Of a stretch of 64,000 nt of DNA, positions 16,519 to 25,334 are shown piece after piece. A program made the position numbers and the translations under genes. The stretch's first letter is position 1; each line of letters begins with the position of its first letter. The DNA comes from DASYXZ01 sp035946625 (lineage in GTDB: Bacteria > Acidobacteriota > Terriglobia > UBA7540): NCBI GenBank assembly GCA_035946625.1, contig DASYZE010000066.1, positions 39,841 through 103,840 of the forward strand, in the 5' to 3' direction. Below the pieces are notes generated by a model, which was not told where the DNA came from, searched no databases, and saw only the letters and a list, made by a program, of their open reading frames with translations.

Positions 16519-18399
16519 TTACCACGGGCGATGCGCGGTTTCTGGTGCACTCGGGCTTTCGGGCGGGGCCGCAAGTTCTGCACCCGCATGAAGCAGTTTC
16601 ACCACGGCGTGATTCAGGCGGAAGCGCGATTCGGATCGTTCCTCAGCTCGGGTAATATAACGAACCATAACAACCACGCCAGTATCAGTCGGCTTGACGT
16701 TTACGGTGGGCTGGGCAGAAAACGACCGCACACCGTAGCGGCGCGAGACCCGTTGCCATTCCCGCTCCGCCAGGTGCGTATTGCCTTCTGTTTCCTTCTC
16801 CACGATGGCGCGAATTTTTTCGACGAGAGGATACGGGTCCTGGCTCCCGGGAATAACCACCTGCAGTTCATCCCAGAGCCACTGGCCGGAGGTTGAGAAA
16901 TTAAAATAATAACCGTCCACCGCGTACTGATTCAGGAAGGCAACTTGGCGGCCCGTTGGTTGTCCCGAATCGGTCCAGTTGCCGGTCTCGAGCAGCACGG
17001 TTCTCAGCAAGCTGATCTCAATCACTTCGCCGCGGACTCCGTTGATTTCCACCCAATCGCCCACGTGGATTCCGTGGCGGCCCATCAAGACGAACCATCC
17101 CAGGAAGGATACGATGAAATCCTTCAAGACCACGGTGAGGCCGGCGCCGGCCAGCCCCAGGACGGTGGACAATTGGTTGGGCGGCCCGAAAATGACCACC
17201 AGAATCACAAGGACAGTAACTACCTGTATACTTATGCGGAAGACGGCCTGCAGGGTGGCGCGTTGCTTGTTTTCCAGGGTGAGGCGGGCGAAGAAACGCT
17301 CCATCAGCCGGTTAATCCCGAACACCAGAAGCATCAGCACAAGTATCCAGACGGCAGAGGCGAGGATGTCGTGCAACACCGCTCGGGCGTCGGCACTGAT
17401 CAGCCGAACCCATTGGTCATACGTCAACCCGAGATTCTGGAGGCTTCGGATCCGTCGGCCCATGATGGCCAGCGTCTTTTGGTCCTGGGAGGTGCGCTGC
17501 AACAGAGCGATGGCCGCCTTCGCAGCTTGTTTCGTGACGGGGACAACCTGGGTAATCGACGGGCCAACCGGCGGCCCCTGCGGGCCGCTGGCCCGTGCCA
17601 CCGTGGCCTTTCTTTGCGCTTGCTCCGACATCACCTGCTGTTGCAACGGGCCGTACTTCATCGTCAGCGCGTCAGCCGCCTGGACGGCCTCCTGTTGGGC
17701 TTGCAGAATCTGATTTTGCTTTCTGCGAATGGCCTTCCATTCCGACCATTGGGCCAAAAGGCTGGAAGGTTCGGAGGCGGGCTCGCGGAGGGGCGGAAAC
17801 TTAACCGAGTCGGCCGATTGCGAAGCGGCCTCGTGCTCCTTCACCAGTTGCTGAACCCTGCTGTGGGGGTCCCCCCCCGCTCGAATCAAATCATCTTTGA
17901 TATCATCCAGCCGCTCTTTGTAAAAATTCAGTTCGGCCTGGCTTACATCAAGTTGTTGCTGCAAGGCTGCCTGTTGATCGCCTTTGGCCGTCTTCACCAC
18001 GTCGGTCAGTTGGGTCACCTCGGCCTGCTTGGTCTCGATTGAAGCTTGAATCTTTCCGATCCGCTCTTGAATTTCGCGTACTTCAGGCGATTGAACGGTG
18101 GGCTGCCTGCCGGCGGCCTGCAGATCGGCGGCGAACTCCAGATCCAATTCCTGATCGGCATTGTGCAACGCGGCTTGCGCCACTTGCTGTTCCCCAGCCG
18201 TGGTCGCCCGCGCCGAAAGCCGCTTGGCCGTATCCAGGTACTGCTGATTCAAGGTAATGCGGGCGGCGTTCTGCGCTTGCGCGTTCTTATTCCGGGGTGG
18301 GACGCTGGGCCTGCTTCGGCTCAGAATCATGCCGGCAACGCCCGCCCCCACCATCAACAGCAGCGCAATCAATGTAATTTTTTGAGAATCTTTCATCAT
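16519..18399 (-). CDS. MscS-family mechanosensitive channel with long periplasmic coiled coil
   Basis: With the start at 18399 (GGGAGA about 10 nt upstream) the product is 626 residues; the frame stays open to 18579 but that part is not protein-like. There is an N-terminal membrane helix (about 8-24), a Gln/Ala-rich coiled coil at about 50-290, then MscS helices with the pore segment VLGLAGAGLTVVLKDFIVSFLGWFVL, and a cytoplasmic beta domain (HVGDWVEINGVRGEVIEISLL). The layout resembles the larger MscK/YbdG-type channels that relieve osmotic stress. The C-terminal alpha-beta part (LQVVIPGSQDP...) is complete. Confidence 0.87.
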   Translation of the reverse strand: MMKDSQKITLIALLLMVGAGVAGMILSRSRPSVPPRNKNAQAQNAARITLNQQYLDTAKRLSARATTAGEQQVAQAALHNADQELDLEFAADLQAAGRQPTVQSPEVREIQERIGKIQASIETKQAEVTQLTDVVKTAKGDQQAALQQQLDVSQAELNFYKERLDDIKDDLIRAGGDPHSRVQQLVKEHEAASQSADSVKFPPLREPASEPSSLLAQWSEWKAIRRKQNQILQAQQEAVQAADALTMKYGPLQQQVMSEQAQRKATVARASGPQGPPVGPSITQVVPVTKQAAKAAIALLQRTSQDQKTLAIMGRRIRSLQNLGLTYDQWVRLISADARAVLHDILASAVWILVLMLLVFGINRLMERFFARLTLENKQRATLQAVFRISIQVVTVLVILVVIFGPPNQLSTVLGLAGAGLTVVLKDFIVSFLGWFVLMGRHGIHVGDWVEINGVRGEVIEISLLRTVLLETGNWTDSGQPTGRQVAFLNQYAVDGYYFNFSTSGQWLWDELQVVIPGSQDPYPLVEKIRAIVEKETEGNTHLAEREWQRVSRRYGVRSFSAQPTVNVKPTDTGVVVMVRYITRAEERSESRFRLNHAVVKLLHAGAELAAPPESPSAPETAHRPW

Positions 18400-18966
18400 C
18401 GCGGCCCAATCTCCCGCTGAGCATTCATACCCATCATTCAGCCATCCTTCTCCACAATGGCGAGAGGTCCATCTCTTTCCGGTTAAATCCTCCCACTCCC
18501 CTCCGGAAATGCGTGAACGAGGCAAGTTTCGCTGCGTGATTACAAAGCGCGGAGATATTCTGATTCCTCGCGCAGACACTCCTTCCTAATGTAACGTCGG
18601 ATTAACCGCAAGCGAATGGCCAAATCCGGAATTTAACGCAAAGCATTTGATTTAATAGGAATAATGCAATTCAATTCCTGACTGACCGCCTCGCGCCGGC
18701 GGAAATTTATACACGGTCGGGCCACAAACAGGCTTGGCCAAACCTTTGCGTTGTCCTTAACCTTTCCGCAGTTGTGCGCGTCTAAGGTTCAAGTGGGGAG
18801 AGTTGCAGACAGGGGGCAGGCTTGGCGCACGCGGCCAATTTGATTCGCAATGCCCGCGAACAAAGCCGCACTTGCAAGGCCGGCCTGAATCTTGGTAGAA
18901 CTTCATAGCCATCGGGGTTATCCGCGGGCGGGATTAAAAGGATCACCAAAAAGCACAGGAGCATTC
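18400..18966. other. Non-coding region before the FtsX permease
   Basis: No convincing gene is seen. The centre (about 18590-18680) is AT-richer than the surroundings and probably holds promoters for the two divergent genes, but no clear -35/-10 pair was found. Confidence 0.4.
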
Positions 18967-21408
18967 ATGCAGCCGCTGCTACAGGATTTCCGCTACGCCC
19001 TTCGCATGTTGCGCAAGAGCGCCGGACTGACCATCGTTATCGTCGTCTCTTTGGCCATCGGTATTGGCGCCAACAGTGCCATCTTCAGTGTGGTGGACGC
19101 CCTGCTGCTCCGCCCGTTGCCTTACCCGCAACCGGATCGGCTGGCCAACATCTGGCTGCACTCGCCCGGCATCGGCATTTTCCGCGACTGGCCTTCGCCC
19201 GGGGAGTACATCGATCTCCAAACCGAAAATCATTCCTTCCAGGAAATGGCCATCGCCAAGCTTCGCCCCATGACCCTGACCGGGATCGATCAGCCTCAGC
19301 TCCTGGATGGAATTTTGACTTCCTCCACGCTCCTGCACATGCTCGGCGCGGAGCCCCTGCTGGGCCGCCTGCTGCTTCCCGAAGAGGACAAACCCGGCAA
19401 GCCCGCCGTGGCCATTCTCAGTTACCGGATTTGGAAGCGGCTGTTCAGCGGCGATCCGCATATTGTGGGCAAGAACATCACGCTGAATGGAACTTCGTAT
19501 TCGGTAGCCGGAGTGCTGCGCCGGGATTTTTCGCTCGACACGGAAGCGATGCCCGCCGAGGGTCCCATGGACAAAGTGGATATTTTCCTTCCGATGCCGC
19601 TGGGGGCCGATGCCGCACAGCGGCGTGGCGACGAGAACTACAACGTGATGGTTCGACTGAAGCCCGGCGTTTCCATGGCGCAGGCGCAGGCGGATGTTGA
19701 CGTCATCGCCAACCGCATTCGCGTGAAGGACAAGCGCGACCGCACCTTCGGCATGACCCTCGTCGGCCTTCAGGAACAAGTGGTGGGTGACGTGCGCCGC
19801 GCTCTGCTGGTCCTTCTCGGCTCGGTGGGCCTGGTTTTGTTGATTGCCTGCGCCAATGTGGCCAACCTGCTGCTCACGCGCGCGTCGGCGCGCGAAAAGG
19901 AAATCGCTATTCGCACGGCGCTGGGCGCGGGCGGATGGCGCGTGGTGCGCCAGTTGCTCACGGAGAGCCTTCTGCTCGCGGTGATGGGTGGCGGCGCCGG
20001 ATTATTGATAGCGCAATGGGCGCTCTACATGGTGCGCACCTTGAATCCCGGAAATATTCCCCGGCTGGAAGACATCTCGATTAATGGGACCGTTCTGGCC
20101 TTTACTTTCGGAATCGCCCTAATCACCGGCATTCTGTTTGGACTGGCGCCGGCTTGGCGCGCCCTGAAAGTTGATCTGAACACCTCGCTGAAATCCGGCG
20201 GACGCAGCGGCCAAAGTGATAGCGGCATGCGCCTGGGCCGGCACCGGTTGCGCGGCTTGCTGGTGGTCTCCGAGCTGGCGCTCTCGCTCATGTTGCTGGT
20301 GGGCGCCGGCCTCCTCATCCGAAGCTTTGTGCGCCTTCAGGAAGTTCCGCCCGGTTTCAGCTCCGACCACGTTATCTCGATGCAAGTCGTGGTCACTGGT
20401 CCAGCCTATAAAGAGGACAAAGCGGTGATCCAGTTTTACCAGGAAGTGGCAGATCGCATCACCCGCCTGCCCGGAGTGACCACCGAGGGCCTGGTTTCCG
20501 TGCTGCCTCTAACTGGAACTGTGGGTTGGGGCGGAATCCATGTGGAAGGCTACAACCCGCCTCCCGGGCAGGAACTGCAAGTGGACCTTCGAACCGCCAG
20601 CAGCGATTATTTCCGCACCATGGAAATTCCCCTGGTGAAAGGGCGTTTTTTCTCCGAGCACGATACCGCGGACGCCCTTCCCGTTGTCATCATCGACGAA
20701 AATTTCGCCCGTCGCTTCTGGCCTCACGACGACCCGATTGGAAAACATCTCTGGTTCGATCCCAAGAAGCCCATGACGATTGCGGGGGTGGTGGGCGTGG
20801 TCAAGCAATACGGGCTCGATACCGAAGGCAAAATCGCGGTCTACTTCCCTAATCTGCAGCAGCCCAACAACGGGATGTTCCTGGTGGCGCGGACGACTTC
20901 GGACCCCGCCCTGCTCGCTGGTTCCATCGCGCGTGAAATTCACGCCGTCGATCCGAGCGTGGTGGTCTACGGTGTCCGCACCATGCAGGACCGCCTCTAC
21001 GATTCGCTGGCTCGCCAGCGTTTTGCCGCCACCATGCTGGGCGCTTTCAGCGCTTTCGCCCTGCTGCTGGCGGCGGTGGGGGTGTACGGCGTCATGTCCT
21101 ATCTGGTTTCGCAGAGCACGCACGATTTGGGCATCCGAATAGCTCTGGGCGCGGGCCCGGGAGATATTCTCGCCCTCGTGCTTCGCCACGGAATGGAACT
21201 GGCGGCCATCGGCATTGCGGGCGGACTGATTGGTGCGTTGGCGCTTACTCGCGTGATGGCCAGCCTGCTTTTCGGGGTCACCGCCACCGACCCGGTTACT
21301 TTCAGCGCTGTGGCCGGAATCCTGGCGCTTTCAGCCTTTGCCGCCACCGTCATTCCCGCGCGCCGCGCCGTCACCATTGACCCCATGGTCGCGTTGCGCG
21401 AGGAATAG
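18967..21408 (+). CDS. Duplicated orphan ABC permease (MacB/FtsX type, ADOP family)
   Basis: The ATG at 18967 (AGGAG 7 nt upstream) gives 813 residues. It begins LQDFRYALRMLRKSAGLTIVIVVSLAIGIG, the first membrane helix of a MacB-type permease, followed by a periplasmic MacB_PCD domain (about 50-240), an FtsX domain with three helices (about 280-400), a second periplasmic core (about 450-650) and a second FtsX domain (about 690-805). This two-in-one layout without an ATPase gene next to it is the 'acidobacterial duplicated orphan permease' pattern. Such proteins may export small molecules or lipoproteins, or transmit force to periplasmic partners. It is the main taxonomic marker in the window. 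Confidence 0.92.
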   Translation: MQPLLQDFRYALRMLRKSAGLTIVIVVSLAIGIGANSAIFSVVDALLLRPLPYPQPDRLANIWLHSPGIGIFRDWPSPGEYIDLQTENHSFQEMAIAKLRPMTLTGIDQPQLLDGILTSSTLLHMLGAEPLLGRLLLPEEDKPGKPAVAILSYRIWKRLFSGDPHIVGKNITLNGTSYSVAGVLRRDFSLDTEAMPAEGPMDKVDIFLPMPLGADAAQRRGDENYNVMVRLKPGVSMAQAQADVDVIANRIRVKDKRDRTFGMTLVGLQEQVVGDVRRALLVLLGSVGLVLLIACANVANLLLTRASAREKEIAIRTALGAGGWRVVRQLLTESLLLAVMGGGAGLLIAQWALYMVRTLNPGNIPRLEDISINGTVLAFTFGIALITGILFGLAPAWRALKVDLNTSLKSGGRSGQSDSGMRLGRHRLRGLLVVSELALSLMLLVGAGLLIRSFVRLQEVPPGFSSDHVISMQVVVTGPAYKEDKAVIQFYQEVADRITRLPGVTTEGLVSVLPLTGTVGWGGIHVEGYNPPPGQELQVDLRTASSDYFRTMEIPLVKGRFFSEHDTADALPVVIIDENFARRFWPHDDPIGKHLWFDPKKPMTIAGVVGVVKQYGLDTEGKIAVYFPNLQQPNNGMFLVARTTSDPALLAGSIAREIHAVDPSVVVYGVRTMQDRLYDSLARQRFAATMLGAFSAFALLLAAVGVYGVMSYLVSQSTHDLGIRIALGAGPGDILALVLRHGMELAAIGIAGGLIGALALTRVMASLLFGVTATDPVTFSAVAGILALSAFAATVIPARRAVTIDPMVALREE

Positions 21409-21569
21409 CTTGCTCAGGTCAGCGGCTGCTCCGCAGGAGATCGGGTGCCACGATCTTGTAGGGCTGGGGCTTGCCACGGCCTCCTGCCAACCCAAAGGTC
21501 GGCCCCACTTACGATTCAGTGCGATGGGTTGGATCACTGCCAGTTCCGCAAGGGGTTGCCGCTGGCCAT

Positions 21570-21926
21570 TCAGGGATTAGGAACGGGAGGAAAGTCTCGT
21601 GAAGCGTCGGCCGCGGTGGGAAAAATCTCGATGATTTTGACCACTTGGGTGATCTTCAACACGCCTTCCACCATCTCCTTCACTCCGGCCAGGCGCAGGG
21701 TCCCGCCCACCTTCTTCAGCCTGCCCAGAGTTCTCACGATGGTTCCAATGCCGGAGCTATCCACATAAGTCACCCGCGACAGGTCGAAAATAACCCACTT
21801 TTCGTCCTTCCGAATGAGTTCGTCCATCTGCCTCTCGATTTGCTGGCAGTTGGGTCCATTCCTGATGCTGTCGGTTATTTCAAGCACCACGACTCCCGGC
21901 CGGATTTGTTTTTTAATCACGAGCAT
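21570..21926 (-). CDS. STAS-domain anti-sigma factor antagonist
   Basis: The 118-residue protein is a single STAS domain: VVVLEITDSIRNGPNCQQI followed by VIFDLSRVTYVDSSGIG, where Ser57 or Ser58 is the usual phosphorylation site. In SpoIIAA/RsbV systems the unphosphorylated form binds an anti-sigma kinase and frees the sigma factor. No partner kinase is adjacent, so the target is not known from context. The C-terminus (RDFPPVPNP) is short and Pro-rich. Confidence 0.88.
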   Translation of the reverse strand: MLVIKKQIRPGVVVLEITDSIRNGPNCQQIERQMDELIRKDEKWVIFDLSRVTYVDSSGIGTIVRTLGRLKKVGGTLRLAGVKEMVEGVLKITQVVKIIEIFPTAADASRDFPPVPNP

Positions 21927-21991
21927 CGTCTATGGGGCCTCACTTAGGTGAATTGGACCGCCGCACCCACTGCCAACGGGCGCGGCCCGCA

Positions 21992-22285
21992 TCAGCTCCG
22001 TTCTTCTCCCTCATAGGTGAACTGGCGGATCAGCCGCACGCAGCCTTCCAGGGCTTCCCACACCGAATCACCCCAGCCCGAGGGCAGCAAGGGGGCGGTT
22101 TTCTGATTTACCAGCTTATCGGCCTCGGCAAAAAAGCGCAGGCGCTGGCCCACGGGAGGCACTACATACTCTTTTACCGTGATCCGAAATTCCACCGTGC
22201 CTTCCGGCTGGCGTTTCTTGATGGTGAAAACATGGAGTTGAGCCAGTTCTTCGGCCGGGCTGGTCTCCATATGATGCCAGTGCAC
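21992..22285 (-). CDS. Conserved hypothetical protein
   Basis: The 97-residue product starts at GTG 22285, with GGGAGG 8 nt upstream; an ATG five codons later is also possible. It reads HVFTIKKRQPEGTVEFRITVKEYVVPP and then a helix-rich end (WGDSVWEALEGCVRLIRQF). The pattern of a beta part followed by an amphipathic helix and the good ribosome site support a real gene. I do not recognise the family. It lies upstream of the STAS gene on the same strand. Confidence 0.6.
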   Translation of the reverse strand: MHWHHMETSPAEELAQLHVFTIKKRQPEGTVEFRITVKEYVVPPVGQRLRFFAEADKLVNQKTAPLLPSGWGDSVWEALEGCVRLIRQFTYEGEERS

Positions 22286-22419
22286 GGTTTAAACCTCCCT
22301 CAAACAGATCTCCCGGCCCGGGTGCGGATAAGCCATGGAGGCCGGAATTTAAGTTTTCATCATTCTTTGGTCCGATAGCATATACACGACCGGCATTTTA
22401 TGCAATAAGAAGAAGACGA

Positions 22420-22478
22420 GCGTTTAGTTCTAAGTTTTGATGCCGCCCACATTCCGTTTGTCGGAACGTACGCGCCAC
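22420..22478. repeat. Left copy of direct repeat flanking a TA module
   Basis: The segment GCGTTTAGTTCTAAGTTTTG... is about 86% identical over 36 nt to 23365-23400 and is followed, as there, by a small hairpin with GGAA. Confidence 0.55.
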
Positions 22479-22606
22479 GCGCAGGTTGCGGTCCTTCGTG
22501 CTGTGGAGTAGTATGGGCGTTAAGGAGTGCGGTTTGTTTACGCGGGCACGAGATGCCTTGCACCATTCGATGCAGGGCGAGCCCTTGGTAATTCGCGCGA
22601 GGATTT

Positions 22607-22858
22607 ATGAATGAAGAGAATTTGATGAAGCGCATTACGGTGAACCCCGAAATTTTCGGGGGCAAGCCGATCATTCGTGGCCGTCGCCTGGCGGTGGAGC
22701 ACCTGCTCGGGATGCTGGCCGCCGGGGACAACATCGAAACCATACTGGAAAACTATCCCTATCTCGAGCGTGAAGATATTCAGGCCTGCCTTGTGTACGC
22801 CCGCCGTATAGCCGCCAACGAACGCATCGAACCACTTTCAATTGAGGTCGGCTCTTGA
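22607..22858 (+). CDS. DUF433 antitoxin-like protein
   Basis: The 83-residue protein has the DUF433 signature: ITVNPEIFGGKPIIRGRRLAV followed by LLGMLAAGDNIETILENYPYLEREDIQACLVYA, a winged-helix DNA-binding fold (VapB45-like). It is the antitoxin partner of the downstream DUF5615 PIN-like toxin; the two overlap by 4 nt (TTGA). A second ATG at 22625 is possible. The downstream toxin is interrupted, but this gene is intact. Confidence 0.87.
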   Translation: MNEENLMKRITVNPEIFGGKPIIRGRRLAVEHLLGMLAAGDNIETILENYPYLEREDIQACLVYARRIAANERIEPLSIEVGS

Positions 22859-23217
22859 GGGTTTTGTTGGACACGTGTGTCAGCCCAAAAGCGAAAACAG
22901 AATTAGAATCCGCTGGACATGATGTGCTATGGGCCGGGGATTGGACCCCCGATCCGGGTGATGAGGTCATACTCCGCCGCGCGTGGGAAGAAAAGCGAGT
23001 ACTGGTGACGTTGGACAAAGACTTTGGCGAACTCGGTGTCCTGCGGGAAGCGCCCCACTGCGGCCTGATACGCTTGGTGAATCTTCGGGCCATACAGCAA
23101 GGGCGCGTGTGAATACAGATCCTGGCTCGCTACGGCAACGACCTTGCCGATAGAGCGATTATCACAGCGGAGCCTGGGCGTATTCGAATCCGCCGTTCCA
23201 AACCACCCTTCGTTTAA
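22855..23217 (+). pseudogene. DUF5615 PIN-like toxin with in-frame TGA stop
   Basis: The frame opens with TTG (overlapping the upstream stop) and reads VLLDTCVSPKAKTELESAG...VLVTLDKDFGEL, a DUF5615 PIN-like domain with Asp residues near 6 and 54-56. It stops at TGA 23110-23112 after NLRAIQQGRV. The same frame continues without other stops for 34 codons, IQILARYGNDLADRAIITAE..., which is the normal C-terminus of the family. The full length of 120 residues matches the intact paralogue at 55929-56279. At the stop position relatives often have Cys, so a TGC/TGT to TGA change is likely. Natural inactivation, recoding or an assembly error are all possible. Confidence 0.85.
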
Positions 23218-23297
23218 TCCGGCTGCGGCGTGCGACAACACGGGATGGGGGACCCCTGAACTGCTTTGGGTTTCAAGTGTGGCGTTCCATCGTGCCA

Positions 23298-23331
23298 GAT
23301 CGCGGATTTTGCGATATGTGGTTGTAGATCT
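23298..23331. repeat. Short direct repeat left of higBA
   Basis: This is similar to 24167-24199 (GATCGCGGATTTTGCGATAT against GATCGGGGATTTTGCAATGT); the pair brackets the HigBA-type module. Confidence 0.5.
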
Positions 23332-23364
23332 CCGGCACAAAACAACAAAGTCTGAAAAAGGCGC

Positions 23365-23432
23365 GCGTTTAATCTTAAGCTTTGATGCCGCCGACATTCC
23401 ACAGTGCGGAATCCCGCGAAGCGGGGCGCCAC
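23365..23432. repeat. Right copy of direct repeat flanking the DUF433 module
   Basis: This matches 22420-22478 and contains the hairpins ATTCCacagtgcGGAAT and CCCGCgaaGCGGG. It lies between the interrupted toxin and the HigA-like gene. Confidence 0.55.
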
Positions 23433-23478
23433 CGGCGGAACTCGGACGTCGGGTTCCAATGAAAGTTTTCGCCGCGAA

Positions 23479-23781
23479 TTAATGAGCGGTTTCGACGGTG
23501 AGTCTAAGCCCAACCGCCTTGGTGACGGCAACTAGTGTGGATAGCCGTGGATTGCCATTCGCCGACAATGCGCGGTAAAGACTTTCCCGCTCTATTCCGG
23601 CGGCCTTGGCAACTTTGGCTACGCCCTGCGCTCGGGCGAGGTGGCGCAAGGCAATCAGCAGGACGCGGGGCTCATCCTCATCCTCCAATGCCGCTTTCAG
23701 GTATTCGGCGGCAAAATCCGGATTCTTGCGAAGCCGGCGAACGATGGCTTCGTCGTGGGAGACGCTGGCATGACGTTTCAT
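23479..23781 (-). CDS. HigA-like antitoxin (helix-turn-helix)
   Basis: The 100-residue protein starts MKRHASVSHDEAIVRRLRKN and has a helix-turn-helix at about 52-80 (VAKVAKAAGIERESLYRALS) followed by NPRLSTLVAVTKAVGLRLTV. This is the 'addiction module antidote' family that pairs with HigB/RelE-type killer proteins. It overlaps the upstream toxin gene by 4 nt and is translated after it (toxin first), the HigBA order. It should neutralise the toxin and repress the operon. Confidence 0.88.
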   Translation of the reverse strand: MKRHASVSHDEAIVRRLRKNPDFAAEYLKAALEDEDEPRVLLIALRHLARAQGVAKVAKAAGIERESLYRALSANGNPRLSTLVAVTKAVGLRLTVETAH

Positions 23782-24107
23782 GATTTCTCGCTCCTCCCTT
23801 TATAATCCTTAAGGTATTCCAGCGCCCGGTCAACATCTGGGCCCTGTTTTCGCTTGTCACCGCCGCAGAGAAGCAACACGCACCTCCTTCCAATCATGGC
23901 GTAATAAACCCGGTAGCCTGGTCCCCAATCGATGCGCAGCTCGCACACGCCGCGTGCCAACGGTTTGCAATCCCCAAAGTTACCGGCGGCGAGCCGGTTA
24001 ATTCGGCTCGCGATCTTTGCCTGGGCACGGGTATCCGCCAATTTCGACAGCCATTCGTCAAAGAGATCTTGACCCGCGCGGCTCAGGTAATGACGGACCT
24101 CGATCAA
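23778..24107 (-). CDS. HigB/RelE-superfamily addiction-module killer toxin
   Basis: The 109-residue product starts at TTG 24107 and reads QDLFDEWLSKLADTRAQAKIASRINRL followed by GVCELRIDWGPGYRVYYAMIG and VLLLCGGDKRKQGPDVDRALEYL. This is the phage-derived 'addiction module killer protein' branch of RelE-like mRNA interferases. The frame is intact. The -10 box of its promoter lies only 6 nt before the TTG (see separate entry), which suggests a very short or absent leader. Confidence 0.87.
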   Translation of the reverse strand: MIEVRHYLSRAGQDLFDEWLSKLADTRAQAKIASRINRLAAGNFGDCKPLARGVCELRIDWGPGYRVYYAMIGRRCVLLLCGGDKRKQGPDVDRALEYLKDYKGRSEKS

Positions 24108-24113
24108 ATTGGT

Positions 24114-24142
24114 ATTGTAACTTATAAATCACACACTGGCAA
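24114..24142 (-). promoter_or_regulatory. Promoter of the HigBA module
   Basis: On the minus strand TTGCCA (24137-24142), a 17-nt spacer and TACAAT (24114-24119) form a near-consensus promoter. Six nt separate the -10 from the toxin start, so transcription would begin at or next to the start codon. Confidence 0.6.
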
Positions 24143-24166
24143 GCGGAATGGCGTTGCGCACGGCGG

Positions 24167-24199
24167 GATCGGGGATTTTGCAATGTGTGGGTTCAGATC
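24167..24199. repeat. Short direct repeat right of higBA
   Basis: Partner of 23298-23331, with about 80% identity by eye. Confidence 0.5.
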
Positions 24200-24212
24200 C
24201 AGTTTGCCATAG

Positions 24213-24340
24213 AGCCGCGTAGCGGCGACGGAATGCGGCCCACGGCGTAAGCCGTAATAAAGCAGGAATCAATTGCAAGCCGCATAGCGGCGACAGAATG
24301 TGGCCCACGGCGTAAGCCGTGGGAAAGCTAGGTAACAATC
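24213..24340. repeat. 128-bp REP-type direct repeat, left copy
   Basis: The unit is two tandem subunits of about 64 bp, each beginning AGCCGC(G/A)TAGCGGCGAC and ending in or near GGCCCACGGCGTAAGCCGT. The CCCACGGC/GCCGTGGG arms form strong hairpins. It is about 92% identical to 24989-25116, and both lie outside the transposase. Confidence 0.85.
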
Positions 24341-24350
24341 ATCATCTCTG

Positions 24351-24855
24351 AGCCCCATCGGGGCGACATAATTGCCCCATCAAAAAACGTATCGCGGATC
24401 AAACTCAATTCGGTGATGTTTCAGTAGCGACAAAACCTCTTCCTGGTAGGTGAGCTTTTTGTGGTGTGCTTCCTGATTTACAATATACGCCTTTACGTCT
24501 TCAAGCCTCGATTGGCTCACGCTGAAACCTGTATAGCCGGTCTGCCACGCGAATCCGCGGCGGGGCCAGCGGTCCCTCACCCATTTCGAAGAGTTGGACT
24601 TTAGAGTTTCCATTAAATCAGCCAGCGGGACCGTGGCGGGCAGGGTAAACAACAAATGGACGTGGTCGGAAGGTCCGTTAATCACCACAGGCTTCCCGTG
24701 CATGGCCTTGATGATGCCGCCCATGTACGCAAAGAGTTCGTGTCTGATCTCCTCATCCAGAACCGGTCGACGGTCCTTGGTGGAGAACAGCGCGTGGATG
24801 AGCAAGTTTGTGTAAGTGTGAGCCACGGCTGTTTTATGTCGCCCCTGACGGGGCT
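24351..24855 (-). mobile_element. REP-associated transposase element (RAYT/IS200-like)
   Basis: The transposase gene is bounded by inverted repeats AGCCCCATCGGGGCGACAT (24351-24369) and its near inverse ATGTCGCCCCTGACGGGGCT (24836-24855). Further out the 128-bp REP repeats lie on both sides in direct orientation. The nesting suggests the transposase was mobilised together with, or recognises, these palindromes. Confidence 0.7.
24380..24826 (-). CDS. Y1 tyrosine (HUH) transposase, REP-associated/IS200-like
   Basis: The 148-residue protein has the HUH motif GPSDHVHLLF (His55, His57) and the catalytic tyrosine in EDVKAYIVNQEAHHKK (Tyr114). FSTKDRRPVLDEEIRHELFAYM at the N-terminus is typical of the TnpA_REP/Y1_Tnp family. 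Such enzymes nick single-stranded DNA at hairpins, and RAYTs are thought to spread REP palindromes. The gene looks intact and is flanked by REP-type repeats on both sides, so it may still act on them. Confidence 0.9.
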   Translation of the reverse strand: MAHTYTNLLIHALFSTKDRRPVLDEEIRHELFAYMGGIIKAMHGKPVVINGPSDHVHLLFTLPATVPLADLMETLKSNSSKWVRDRWPRRGFAWQTGYTGFSVSQSRLEDVKAYIVNQEAHHKKLTYQEEVLSLLKHHRIEFDPRYVF

Positions 24856-24988
24856 TTACTTCTCTCGTTTAACTTCTCCCATGGCTCACGCCATGGTCCA
24901 CATTCTACCGCCCCTCCGGGGCTAGGGATGTATTCTACTCGAACATTTTCCCCAAAGCTTGAGCCATGTGATGCGGCATTCAATAAAA

Positions 24989-25116
24989 AGCCGCATAGCG
25001 GCGACGGAATGCGGCCCACGGCGTAAGCCGTAATAAAGCAGGAATCAATTGCAAGCCGCATTGCGGGGACAAACTGTGGCCCACGGGGTGAGCCGTGGGA
25101 AAGTCAGGGAACAATC
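24989..25116. repeat. 128-bp REP-type direct repeat, right copy
   Basis: Same length and order of tandem subunits as 24213-24340; differences are concentrated in the second subunit (for example GCATTGCGGGGAC for GCATAGCGGCGAC). Confidence 0.85.
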
Positions 25117-25334
25117 AGTTTCATTAAGCAGGCGCTGACCCCCGTCCTTGGGGCCTGAAGGTCTTCTCGTGGTGGTGCCGCAGACCTCACCATCGGAGGT
25201 CTTCGCTACGATTGCTCGCCCGTTCGGTAGCGGCCGAAGCTTGCCCCAATCGCTTCACTCTGGGCAGGCTCAGAGCACCGCGAAGGGACGACCGTGCTAC
25301 GATATCCGGGTAGCCGCGCGACTCCGGGCACTCC

